From contig MFRM01000026.1 of the NCBI GenBank assembly GCA_001784555.1, positions 66,929-109,895 of the forward strand: a stretch of DNA of 42,967 bases. The letters are read 5' to 3'. The position numbers were made by a program, and so were the translations under genes. The DNA is from Candidatus Melainabacteria bacterium RIFCSPHIGHO2_02_FULL_34_12. Its GTDB lineage: Bacteria > Cyanobacteriota > Vampirovibrionia > 2-02-FULL-35-15. The notes under the pieces were generated by a model. The model worked only from the letters and a program-made list of their open reading frames with translations, ran no database searches and was not told the origin of the DNA. Of this stretch, positions 15,831 through 23,333 are shown in pieces. Within the stretch, counting starts at the first letter, position 1. The number at the start of each line of letters is the position of its first letter.

Positions 15831-17147
15831 CTAGCAAATGACCATGGTTTCAGGACTAAACTCAAATTGTATACCTGAAATATATACAGCATCTCCTTCA
15901 TTTACTCCTTTTTTTTCAAGCTCCTCAAAAATACCCATATTCTTTAAAACCCGCATGAGATGAGCCACTGACTGGTAATCTTTTAAATCAGTAACTGAAA
16001 TAAGTCCTTCAATTTTTTTACCTTCTACATAAAAAGTTTTTCTTTCTTTAAAAACATTAAATTGTTCTAATCCATGATCAGTAGCCTGGGGATCGAAAAA
16101 TGCTTGTATCTCAGTTTCTTCTTGTTTAGGATATTTTTCCATTGTTTTAAAAAGTTTATTTAACAAAATATTTACATTTTTTTTAGTGGCTGCTGATATA
16201 AAAACAGGATCCAATTTCTTCTTTTTAAATGCTGTTTTTATTTTTTTACATTCTTCATCACTGAGAATATCCAGTTTATTAATTACAAGCAACTGTTTCT
16301 TTTTTAATAAAGGTGAGTTAACCTCGCCACTGCTTTTATCATATTCTTTTAATTCATTCTGAATGATTTCATATGCTTCGGTTGGAGATATGCCATTTGT
16401 ACCTGCTCCGTCAATAATATGAACCAATATTCTTGTTCTTTCAATATGTTTTATAAAATCATGACCTAAACCTGTGCCAAGAGAAGAGCCTTTTATAAGT
16501 CCTGGAATATCAGCTACTACAAAACCGTCTCCATCAGGCTTTTTAACTACACCTAAATTTGGCACCAGTGTAGTAAAAGGATAATTTGCAATTTTAGGTT
16601 TGGCAGAACTTATAACACTTATAAGCGTAGATTTTCCTGCATTTGGTATTCCAACTATTCCAACCTCTGCAATTAACTTTAATTCAAGCTCCAACTCCCG
16701 CTCAATTGCAGGTTCGCCTGGTTCACAAAAGTGAGGTGCTTGTCTTGTACTGGTAGTAAAATGAGAATTCCCTCTTCCACCTCTGCCCCCTTCAGCAAGC
16801 AATACCTTCTGTTTATGCATTACCAAATCAGCAATTATTTCTTTTGTAGAACAATCTCTAACAACAGTACCTACAGGAACCCTAATTACAAGATTCTCAC
16901 CGGCTTTTCCAGACATGTTTTTAGGTCCGCCTCTTTCTCCTTCCTGTCCCTTAAAAATTGATTTGTATTTAAAATCCAGCAGTGTTCCCATATTTTCATC
17001 TGCTTCAATGTAAACATTTCCACCGCGTCCACCATCACCGCCGGCAGGACCACCGCGTGGTTCAAACTTTTCTCGCCTCCAGGCAATAATGCCATTGCCG
17101 CCTTTTCCGGAGGAGATTTTAATTTTAGCGATATCAATGAATTTCAT
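15831..17147 (-). CDS. obgE: Obg/CgtA family ribosome-associated GTPase
   Basis: Essential GTPase of 50S assembly and stress control. The Gly-rich Obg fold is at the N-terminus (ISSGKGGNGIIAWRREK, RGGPAGGDGGRGGNV). The G domain has GIPNAGKSTLI, DIPGLIKGSSLGTG and NKLD. A C-terminal OCT domain follows (FNVFKERKTFYVEGKKIEGL) in the 438 residues. Start 17147 overlaps the end of the glycosylase gene by 14 nt, so both are in one transcript. Confidence 0.96.
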   Translation of the reverse strand: MKFIDIAKIKISSGKGGNGIIAWRREKFEPRGGPAGGDGGRGGNVYIEADENMGTLLDFKYKSIFKGQEGERGGPKNMSGKAGENLVIRVPVGTVVRDCSTKEIIADLVMHKQKVLLAEGGRGGRGNSHFTTSTRQAPHFCEPGEPAIERELELELKLIAEVGIVGIPNAGKSTLISVISSAKPKIANYPFTTLVPNLGVVKKPDGDGFVVADIPGLIKGSSLGTGLGHDFIKHIERTRILVHIIDGAGTNGISPTEAYEIIQNELKEYDKSSGEVNSPLLKKKQLLVINKLDILSDEECKKIKTAFKKKKLDPVFISAATKKNVNILLNKLFKTMEKYPKQEETEIQAFFDPQATDHGLEQFNVFKERKTFYVEGKKIEGLISVTDLKDYQSVAHLMRVLKNMGIFEELEKKGVNEGDAVYISGIQFEFSPETMVIC

Positions 17148-17853
17148 TACAATATTCTATCGCATTCTTAAAAATGTCTTTAAACATCTTCGGTGTTAAT
17201 CTTCCTGTATTTGTATTTTGTCTGCTTGGATGGTAACTGGCTATTAATACATGGGGTAGATTTTTTGATCTGTATGTAGCACCATGGAAAAACTTGAAAT
17301 CTTTTTTCTTTATTGGGCAGACACATAGGTCTGCCCTTACAAATTTAAGGTATCCATCAAATGCAATTTTCCCAAGTGCAATTACTACTTTCACATTTTT
17401 AAATAATTTTATTTCTTCTTCAAAATAATTAAAACAATTTGAGAGTTCCTGAGGTGCTGGTTTGTTTTGCGGAGGTGCACATCTTGCCATTGCTGTTATA
17501 TAACAATTTTTTAGTCGCAATCCATCATTTGCATTCGTAGGGACTTGCCATGGCAAGCCTTTTCTCAATGGGTTATCACAAAGACCAATCTCATAAAGAA
17601 TCTTATACATAAAATCACCGGAAGAATCTCCTGTAAACATTCTTCCAGTTCGATTTGATCCAAACCTGCCTGGAGCAAGTCCTATAATTAATATCTGAGC
17701 ATTTGCATCTCCAAAACTTGGAACTGGTTTACACCAATAGGAAGGATATTTTTCTTTAATACCTGCAATATATTTTGCAAGGCGTGGGCATTTTTTGCAT
17801 TTGATTATTTTATTTTGTAACTTGGCTATATTACTTTCGTCAGTTCGCCCCAT
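17134..17853 (-). CDS. Uracil-DNA glycosylase, family 5-like (UDGb), with repeat insertions
   Basis: Iron-sulfur DNA repair glycosylase. The first Fe-S cysteines are CKKCPRLAKY. Motif 1 is GLAPGRFGSNRTGRMFTGD, as in UDGb, and motif 2 is SYHPSRQNTNTGRLT. Two stretches are repeat-derived: RKGLPWQVPTN (17537-17559) and VRADLCVCPIK (17313-17340). The ATG at 17853 lies inside a GGCGA repeat. The alternative is TTG at 17901, overlapping the end of prpC by 23 nt, so the original start may have been displaced by the repeat. It sits between prpC and obg, with a 14-nt overlap to obg. Confidence 0.82.
   Translation of the reverse strand: MGRTDESNIAKLQNKIIKCKKCPRLAKYIAGIKEKYPSYWCKPVPSFGDANAQILIIGLAPGRFGSNRTGRMFTGDSSGDFMYKILYEIGLCDNPLRKGLPWQVPTNANDGLRLKNCYITAMARCAPPQNKPAPQELSNCFNYFEEEIKLFKNVKVVIALGKIAFDGYLKFVRADLCVCPIKKKDFKFFHGATYRSKNLPHVLIASYHPSRQNTNTGRLTPKMFKDIFKNAIEYCNEIH
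17313..17340 (-). repeat. 28-bp palindrome inside udg
   Basis: On the minus strand it starts GTAAGGGCAGAC and ends GTCTGCCC, with 8-bp arms around a 6-nt loop. It is in frame and read as V-R-A-D-L-C-V-C-P, the same V-R-A frame as the copies in rsmG and the acyl-CoA synthetase. Confidence 0.75.
17537..17559 (+). repeat. Second palindrome inside udg (reverse orientation)
   Basis: GTAGGGACTTGCCATGGCAAGCC has the perfect core CTTGCCATGGCAAG. It lies antisense to udg and adds residues around GLPWQVPTN. It resembles the 28-bp family in having CCATGG at the centre, but its right end is incomplete. Confidence 0.6.
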
Positions 17854-17872
17854 CGCCGTCTCGCTGTTTCGT
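17844..17872 (-). repeat. GGCGA-type repeat at the udg start
   Basis: On the minus strand it reads ACAGCGAGACGGCGATGGGG followed by CGAACTGA. The ATG used here as the udg start is part of the repeat. It lies just after the prpC stop (17879-17881). Confidence 0.6.
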
Positions 17873-17878
17873 GTTTTC

Positions 17879-19012
17879 TTACCTTCTGTCAATCGGTACA
17901 AATTCCCTAGGCGGAGGACCTTGATAAATTGCTCTGGGCCTTATTAAGCGATTATCTGAGAGCTGTTCAATAATATGTGCTGACCAGCCGCTAGTTCGAC
18001 TTAGGACAAAAATAGGTGTATATAAAGGAATAGGAATTCCAAGCAAATAATATGCTACTGCAGAATAAAAATCTGCATTTGGAAAAAGTCCTTTTTTCTC
18101 TTTAACTACTCTTTCAATGGTCTGAGCAATATCAAATAGTTTTGTGTTTCCAATTTTCGTAGCCAGCTCCTGGGAATATTTTTTCATGACATAAGCTCTT
18201 CCATCACCTTTTTTATATACTCTGTGACCGAAGCCCATTATTTTTTCTTTTCTGTTCAATAAGTCATTAATCCCTGATTCTGCCTGCTGCGGACTATTAA
18301 ATTTTAAAATTAACTCCATTGCAGCTTCATTTGCACCGCCATGCAAGGGTCCTTTTAAAGTACAAATACCTGCAGTTAATGCTGAATAAATATCAGAAAG
18401 TGTAGAGGCAGCTACCCTTGCAGCAAATGTAGAAGCATTAAATTCATGTTCTGCATAGAGAATAAAGCTGGCATTGATGACTTTTTCTTCAAATGGATCA
18501 GGCTCTTTACCTGTAACAAGCTGCAAAAATCTTCCTGCATAAGAAATATTTTTTGATATTTTGGGAACTGGCTGTTCTTTTGAAAGATGATACCAGGTCA
18601 TTAAAGCAAAAGGTAATTTTGCAATCAATGAATATGCAATGAGTTTAGTTTCTTCTATAGAGTACTGTCTGTTTTCTTCAATCGCACCCATAAAAGAAAC
18701 CGATGTTCTTAAAACATCCATTGGATTTGCAGTCTTTGGGAGCTGTCTTAAAATTTTTATAAGCAGTTTAGGAATTTTTCTATCCTTAATTAGCGATTTT
18801 GTAATTCGTTTTAATTCTCTCTTTTTAGGAAGTCTTCCTTCTATAAGCAGATGTGCTACTTCTTCAAACGTGGCATTTTCTGCAAGATCAGTTGCACTAT
18901 ATCCCCTGTAAAGTAAACTTTCATTATCTGGATTAATGGTACAAATAGAAGTGGTACCAGCAACTACATCTTCAAGTCCTTTTGAAAATTGTTCTGTCAG
19001 TGTTGTTGACAT
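17879..19012 (-). CDS. prpC: 2-methylcitrate/citrate synthase
   Basis: Condenses propionyl-CoA (or acetyl-CoA) with oxaloacetate. The 377-residue sequence has the citrate synthase marks LYRGYSATDLAENATFEE, LKGPLHGGANEAAM, GFGHRVYKKGDGRAYVMK and RTSGWSAHIIEQ. Its short length and its place directly after prpD and prpB favour 2-methylcitrate synthase over a TCA-only enzyme, but a dual role is possible because no other citrate synthase is in view. The start at 19012 is chosen because AAGGAG (19018-19023) is 5 nt upstream. The longer frame begins at 19027. Confidence 0.9.
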   Translation of the reverse strand: MSTTLTEQFSKGLEDVVAGTTSICTINPDNESLLYRGYSATDLAENATFEEVAHLLIEGRLPKKRELKRITKSLIKDRKIPKLLIKILRQLPKTANPMDVLRTSVSFMGAIEENRQYSIEETKLIAYSLIAKLPFALMTWYHLSKEQPVPKISKNISYAGRFLQLVTGKEPDPFEEKVINASFILYAEHEFNASTFAARVAASTLSDIYSALTAGICTLKGPLHGGANEAAMELILKFNSPQQAESGINDLLNRKEKIMGFGHRVYKKGDGRAYVMKKYSQELATKIGNTKLFDIAQTIERVVKEKKGLFPNADFYSAVAYYLLGIPIPLYTPIFVLSRTSGWSAHIIEQLSDNRLIRPRAIYQGPPPREFVPIDRR

Positions 19013-19017
19013 CTTAA

Positions 19018-19023
19018 CTCCTT
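19018..19023 (-). promoter_or_regulatory. Ribosome binding site deciding the prpC start
   Basis: A consensus AAGGAG on the minus strand lies 5 nt before the ATG at 19012. An upstream in-frame ATG at 19027 would put this site inside the coding sequence, so 19012 is preferred. Confidence 0.75.
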
Positions 19024-19072
19024 GCAATTCTTGATCTTATTCCTCTTTATGTCCGCTATGATAAAGCATTTT

Positions 19073-19921
19073 TCATTTTTTATCAATTGCCTTTTCTAAT
19101 TCATAATAGTTTAATAGTTTATATAACTCTTCCCTGGTCTGTAAATGGTTGAGAATTGATTTCTGGGTACCTTCTTTTTTAATAATACGATACACTTCCT
19201 CCGCTGATTTCATCATCCGCCTGAAGGCTGTCAAAGGGAAAATAACCATACGTACACCTAAAGTTTCAAACTCATAAACAGAGATATAAGGTGTCTTGCC
19301 AAACTCTGTCATATTAGCTAGTACAGGAACCTTAATAGCATTAACAAATCTTTTATATTCATCTTTAGATTCAAGGGCTTCAGCAAAAATTGCATCTGCT
19401 CCGGCATCCTGATATTTTTTTGCCCTGTCTATTGCATCCTCAAGTCCATTTACACTTCTGGAATCTACCCTTGCAATAATAGAAAAATCCGGATTAGACC
19501 TGGCTTTAACCGCTGACTGTATTCTTTCAAACATTTCATCAGCAGAAATTACTTCTTTGCCTGGTCTATGACCGCATCGTTTTGGGAAAATCTGATCTTC
19601 AATATGGATACCTGCCGCACCAGCACTTTCAAGTTTCTGTACAGTAAGAGTTACATCTCCAAAGCCAGTATCAGCATCTACCAGTAGAGGCGTTACGTCT
19701 AACGCCTCTATGTTGGCAATTCGCTTTGTTTCTTCACAAACATCATCTAATGTTGTAATTCCTAAATCAGGTACTCCAAAACATCCTGTGGCAATGCCAG
19801 AACCAGATAAATACAAAGCCAAAAAACCGACCTGTTTTGCCACCAGAGCAGATGCAGCATTAAATACACCAGGAATTACCAGGATTTTATTTTCTTTTAA
19901 AAGTTGATGGAAGGATTTCAT
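19073..19921 (-). CDS. prpB: Methylisocitrate lyase
   Basis: Cleaves 2-methylisocitrate to pyruvate and succinate in the methylcitrate cycle. Marks are VIPGVFNAASALVAKQVGF, LLVDADTGFGD (metal/substrate loop), the PrpB-type active-site loop KRCGHRPGKEV with the catalytic Cys, and IIARVDSRSVNGL. The stretch NIEALDVTPLLVDAD is about three residues longer than usual, and its DNA is the palindrome at 19684-19711. The start at 19921 gives MKSFHQLLKENK and lies 7 nt after the prpD stop, so coupling is likely. The longer frame from 19966 would run into prpD. Confidence 0.92.
   Translation of the reverse strand: MKSFHQLLKENKILVIPGVFNAASALVAKQVGFLALYLSGSGIATGCFGVPDLGITTLDDVCEETKRIANIEALDVTPLLVDADTGFGDVTLTVQKLESAGAAGIHIEDQIFPKRCGHRPGKEVISADEMFERIQSAVKARSNPDFSIIARVDSRSVNGLEDAIDRAKKYQDAGADAIFAEALESKDEYKRFVNAIKVPVLANMTEFGKTPYISVYEFETLGVRMVIFPLTAFRRMMKSAEEVYRIIKKEGTQKSILNHLQTREELYKLLNYYELEKAIDKK
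19684..19711. repeat. 28-bp palindrome inside prpB
   Basis: GTAGAGGCGTTA and TAACGCCTCTAT flank a 4-nt loop. It is related to the palindrome at the end of phaC (GTAGAGACGTTA). It is in frame and read as I-E-A-L-D-V-T-P-L on the minus strand, directly before the conserved LLVDAD. Confidence 0.7.
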
Positions 19922-19928
19922 GACATGA

Positions 19929-21302
19929 TTAGATAACAGGCAACAAATCCATGATGTTTTCAGCACTATCGAGTGCCATCACTTTTTCAATTTGTTTTTC
20001 AATGAGCTCATCTGAAAGATGAGGCTTCGCAAGAGTTCTCCATTTATTAAAAAGCTCTTCATCAGACATTGGATTTTTAGGGTGACCAAAAGGATGTAAA
20101 ACTTCTTTTATAAGTTTTTTTCCGTCAAATAAATTTATTTCAAGCCTGTTTCCAAAACTATTAGGATAATCAGAGGTATATTTTTGATCTTCAGTTACGG
20201 TTATTTTCTTTAAAAACCGAATCATAAATGAGTCACGGTAATTTTTCTTTTCAAAGCTTTCATTAGTTATATTTCCATCCCGAATAGCAATAGCAGTACA
20301 ATATGGCAGACTATGATCTGCTGTTTCTTTTGAAGTCGGTCTCCATTTTTCAGGCTCAGAACCAATTATCTGATAAGCTGCACCATGAGTAAAAATAGTC
20401 ATGTCCCTGATTTGCTCAAGCCTTAAACCTTCTTTATAAAGTTTGATGGCTGCTTCAACAGCGCTCTGTGCATGATATTCAACAGGATAAGGTTTCATAT
20501 AAGTTTCTAAAATTTTCTGAGCAGGTTCTCCAACAGCTGGAAGTTTTAAGTTTATAGGACCTGAAATTAAAGTTTCAAAGCCCTTTGTACCTTCAAATAT
20601 TGGAGCAGGACCAGTCATGCCTTCTTTAGCAAGTCTAGCTGCAAAAAGTCCCTGGCGTGCAACATTTGCAAATGCACATGCCTTCCACATAGACATTTCA
20701 CCGACTCTGGTTTGGCGAGTAGCTATATTACATACACCAGCAATATTTAATGCATTTTCAAGTTCTTCAGGATTCATATCCATAAGAACTGCAGCTCCTG
20801 CTACAACTGAAAACGCTCCATATGTCACATGATCAATCCCTTTTGCACGAAGGCTTGCACCGTCACATAATCTGCACTGGATTTCATATGCAATTGCAAT
20901 TGCTAGGATTAAATCAAGACCAGATTTTCCATAAGCCTGTGCACAAGCAATAAGCGGAGCAATATTATCAGAGGGATGCGCCGGTTCCAGAGACAGATAA
21001 GTATCATTAAAATCCATATATCTAATCAAAGATCCATTTGCAAAAGCAGCTTCTTCATAAAATACTTCCTTTTTCTTTCCAAATAAAGATGCTGCAAATT
21101 TACTTTTTACTTTTGAACAGGCTTTTAAAATAATTTTCCCTGGCTTTGAATCTGATGCACCGATGGCACATGCAAAGCTGTCCAGTACTCTTCTTTTTAC
21201 CTCGTGAATTACTTCTTTTGAAAGTGATTCTTTTTTCACGGATAAAACATAGGTAGCGATTTGGTTTGATTTATTTATGTTTTGAACAGCTGTTTCAACC
21301 AT
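19929..21302 (-). CDS. prpD: MmgE/PrpD family 2-methylcitrate dehydratase
   Basis: Dehydrates 2-methylcitrate to 2-methylaconitate. Family marks are RRVLDSFACAIGASD, FANGSLIRYMDFNDTYL, AHPSDNIAPLIACAQA, AIAYEIQCRLCDGASLR, KGIDHVTYGAF, YPVEYHAQSAVEAA and DHSLPYCTAIAI. From Met32 of the longest frame the protein has 457 residues, a typical length. The longer frame would begin inside the upstream KDPG-aldolase-like gene, so 21302 (MVETAVQN) is preferred. It is followed by prpB after 7 nt and then by prpC, giving the complete methylcitrate set. Confidence 0.92.
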   Translation of the reverse strand: MVETAVQNINKSNQIATYVLSVKKESLSKEVIHEVKRRVLDSFACAIGASDSKPGKIILKACSKVKSKFAASLFGKKKEVFYEEAAFANGSLIRYMDFNDTYLSLEPAHPSDNIAPLIACAQAYGKSGLDLILAIAIAYEIQCRLCDGASLRAKGIDHVTYGAFSVVAGAAVLMDMNPEELENALNIAGVCNIATRQTRVGEMSMWKACAFANVARQGLFAARLAKEGMTGPAPIFEGTKGFETLISGPINLKLPAVGEPAQKILETYMKPYPVEYHAQSAVEAAIKLYKEGLRLEQIRDMTIFTHGAAYQIIGSEPEKWRPTSKETADHSLPYCTAIAIRDGNITNESFEKKNYRDSFMIRFLKKITVTEDQKYTSDYPNSFGNRLEINLFDGKKLIKEVLHPFGHPKNPMSDEELFNKWRTLAKPHLSDELIEKQIEKVMALDSAENIMDLLPVI

Positions 21303-21360
21303 GAAGTAAAGTTTAACATAACTGTTAACTAGCCTTAAAATTTTATATGTAAAAAATAAA

Positions 21361-22290
21361 TTAAGTGCTTTGTTCCAAACCTGATTTAACACCATCTAAA
21401 ATAATACCGATGGTTTCCGTTAATTTATCAAAGCTTGGAGTAGATCCACTAGCAGCTTGTTGTACTTCATCAGTTATAAGTGCACTCAATCCAAAATCTC
21501 TAACACCATTTGCAACAAGTTTTGTTATATCTCCTGTCTCAGCTTTTATACCGCCAGTAACAACTGGAACTGATTTTCCGTCGGCAAATCTGCTATTAAA
21601 TTCTCTAAATGAAGTCAAACTACCTAAACCATTTCCACGGGTTGGTTTACCAACCCTTATGGTTTCCTCATCTCCAGCAGCTAGGATTTTAGCCCAAAGC
21701 TCAGTAGCTGAACCTACATCTTCAATAGTTACATCAGGTACTAATTGAAGCCTCTTAGCTTCAATTGCACGATGAAAAGGACCTTTTAATGCATCTATTA
21801 AAGCTTCTGCAGTTTGTTTACAAGAAAATGGAAAAACTTTTATTCTAGTAGGATCAATTCCTAATTGTTCACATAGAACAGCTAGTTGTATTCCGTCCAT
21901 CAGACGTCCTATAGCAGGTACAGCATCAATCTTATGTTCTTTTGCAGCTTGTAAAACATCAGCATCCGTCATCGGTGAAACTACTGTCTTAAAACCTAAC
22001 TCAGAAGCTTGTTTTACATCTTCCGTATAAAGAACAGAGCCAACAGCAAGATGTCTAGGATTTAATTGATTGCCAGAACCAAAGCAATAATTACCCATTG
22101 ATCTGACCAATTTCCAACTATCCTGTGTTCTTAAAGTCGGCTCAATTACCAAATTTACTGAAGAAGGCAATTCTCGATTTCCTGCTTGCTCTCCAAAGAT
22201 CCTTACTGCAGTTCTTGCCAATCTGGCAGCATGGGCTCCATTTAATACATCAGGTTTAAAACTAGTTACTGCATAAACTGTTACTGTCAT
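21361..22290 (-). CDS. Extended KDPG-aldolase-like protein
   Basis: A TIM-barrel aldolase related to 2-dehydro-3-deoxyphosphogluconate aldolase but longer (309 versus about 210 residues). The shared core is LAVGSVLYTEDVKQASELGF, then VVSPMTDADVLQAAKEHKI and RIKVFPFS, where K151 matches the Schiff-base Lys. E50 could be the catalytic Glu. After the core comes an extra region (about 175-240) before VPVVTGGIKAETGDITKLV, the usual phosphate-binding end. Residues around 211-218 are encoded by a palindrome (21639-21661). The start is supported by AAGGAG at 22297-22302. The substrate is unknown. It lies 58 nt before prpD. Confidence 0.7.
   Translation of the reverse strand: MTVTVYAVTSFKPDVLNGAHAARLARTAVRIFGEQAGNRELPSSVNLVIEPTLRTQDSWKLVRSMGNYCFGSGNQLNPRHLAVGSVLYTEDVKQASELGFKTVVSPMTDADVLQAAKEHKIDAVPAIGRLMDGIQLAVLCEQLGIDPTRIKVFPFSCKQTAEALIDALKGPFHRAIEAKRLQLVPDVTIEDVGSATELWAKILAAGDEETIRVGKPTRGNGLGSLTSFREFNSRFADGKSVPVVTGGIKAETGDITKLVANGVRDFGLSALITDEVQQAASGSTPSFDKLTETIGIILDGVKSGLEQST
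21639..21661 (-). repeat. Palindrome inside the KDPG-aldolase-like gene
   Basis: GGGTTGGT and ACCAACCC flank a 2-nt centre (21639-21656). On the minus strand it is preceded by ATAA, so it reads ATAAGGGTTGGT, close to the GTAAGGG start of the 28-bp family but with a different stem. It is read in the equivalent frame (I-R-V-G-K-P-T-R). Confidence 0.5.
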
Positions 22291-22408
22291 ATTATTCTCC
22301 TTAAAAAAATTTACTTTAAACCATTTTACTACCTAAACAATGTGATTTTCACAATGACGTACATTAAAAAAATTTAATTTAGGGTGATTTTCAAACAAAT
22401 AAATACCA

Positions 22409-23266
22409 TTACTTATTCGACAAAAGAGTTTCATTTAAGGCTTCAACATGTCTGCTCACATCTGCTTTTACTCTCTCACAATCTCCCGATAAAATTGCAT
22501 CACCATTAAACATTCCACTGCCCGGACAAACGCCATATGCACCATACTTATTTAAAACCTCTTTCATGTTTTTATCATTTACTCCGCCTACTGCATAAGT
22601 TCTTATATCATGAGTTTTTGATTCTTCTGAAAATTCTTTTAATCTTTCAAAGCCAGATTTACCGTCAGGTAATTTTATTACTATCTGAGAATCTGGTTTT
22701 CTGTCTTTTGCATTTAAATAAAATTTATAAAATTGTGTAGGGCTTTTAATTAAAACAACACTGTCAGATATGCCTTCAGTGTAAAAAATAATCTTCCAAC
22801 CTATTTTTATAAGCTCATCAAACTCATCTCTAAATGGTTCTCTAATTGCTTTAAATAATTCTTCATGAGTTACTACACTGGCTGGAAAAAATTTTACATC
22901 CGCTATGCCAAGAATAATTGCTTGTTGAAAATTAGGTTCAGTAAAAACACCGGGTAAGATAGGAATATTGTTTTTATTTGCAACTTCTATAGCATCTTCA
23001 AAAAAGCCTGGGCTTACCAGAAATCTTGCGCCCAGATTAATGGCTTCTTTGGCTTTTGCTTGGTTTTTTATTGATCCTACACCTATGTTTAAATTTTTTC
23101 TTACACATTCCTTTAAAATATCTTGCCAAAAATCAGAATTAGAAGTAATTTCAACTGCCTGAGCACCCGAATCAAATGCAGCTTGAATTGCATTTATTGC
23201 ATTCTTAGCAGAAGTACCAGATTTTGTTCGTAAAATTCCAACAAGCCGGACATTTAAATAATTCAT
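22409..23266 (-). CDS. KDPG/KHG-aldolase-like protein with internal insertion
   Basis: Second aldolase-like paralogue of 285 residues. It keeps VRLVGILRTKS at the start (R13), E39 in AVEITSNS, the GVGSIKNQAKAKEAINLGAR strand, FLVSPGFFEDAIEVANKNNI, PILPGVF and VKFFPAS with the expected Schiff-base K125. About 80 residues (135-215) are inserted before TYAVGGVNDKNMKEVL and GVCPGSGMF, which form the phosphate-binding end. The catalytic residues are all present, so it is probably an active aldolase. TATAAT lies 9 nt before the ATG with no Shine-Dalgarno. It heads the minus-strand run leading into prpDBC. Confidence 0.78.
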   Translation of the reverse strand: MNYLNVRLVGILRTKSGTSAKNAINAIQAAFDSGAQAVEITSNSDFWQDILKECVRKNLNIGVGSIKNQAKAKEAINLGARFLVSPGFFEDAIEVANKNNIPILPGVFTEPNFQQAIILGIADVKFFPASVVTHEELFKAIREPFRDEFDELIKIGWKIIFYTEGISDSVVLIKSPTQFYKFYLNAKDRKPDSQIVIKLPDGKSGFERLKEFSEESKTHDIRTYAVGGVNDKNMKEVLNKYGAYGVCPGSGMFNGDAILSGDCERVKADVSRHVEALNETLLSNK

Positions 23267-23291
23267 AATTCATTTATTATAATCGTTTACA

Positions 23292-23327
23292 TTGATATTT
23301 TTTTCTTTTAAGCTATAGTGAGATAAT
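23292..23327 (+). promoter_or_regulatory. Promoter region of the acyl-CoA synthetase gene
   Basis: TTGATA (23292-23297) and TATAGT (23314-23319) are 16 nt apart. A second -10-like GATAAT (23322-23327) is 6 nt before the ATG. No Shine-Dalgarno is visible, so the message has a very short leader or none. Confidence 0.5.
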
Positions 23328-23333
23328 AACATT

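Noticed and set aside
22338-22356. TGTGATTTTCACA upstream of the first KDPG-like gene, considered as a CRP/FNR site
   Set aside because: The half-sites are separated by 3 nt instead of the 6 nt of CRP, and it is not an FNR box. It may be an operator, but nothing supports a named regulator.
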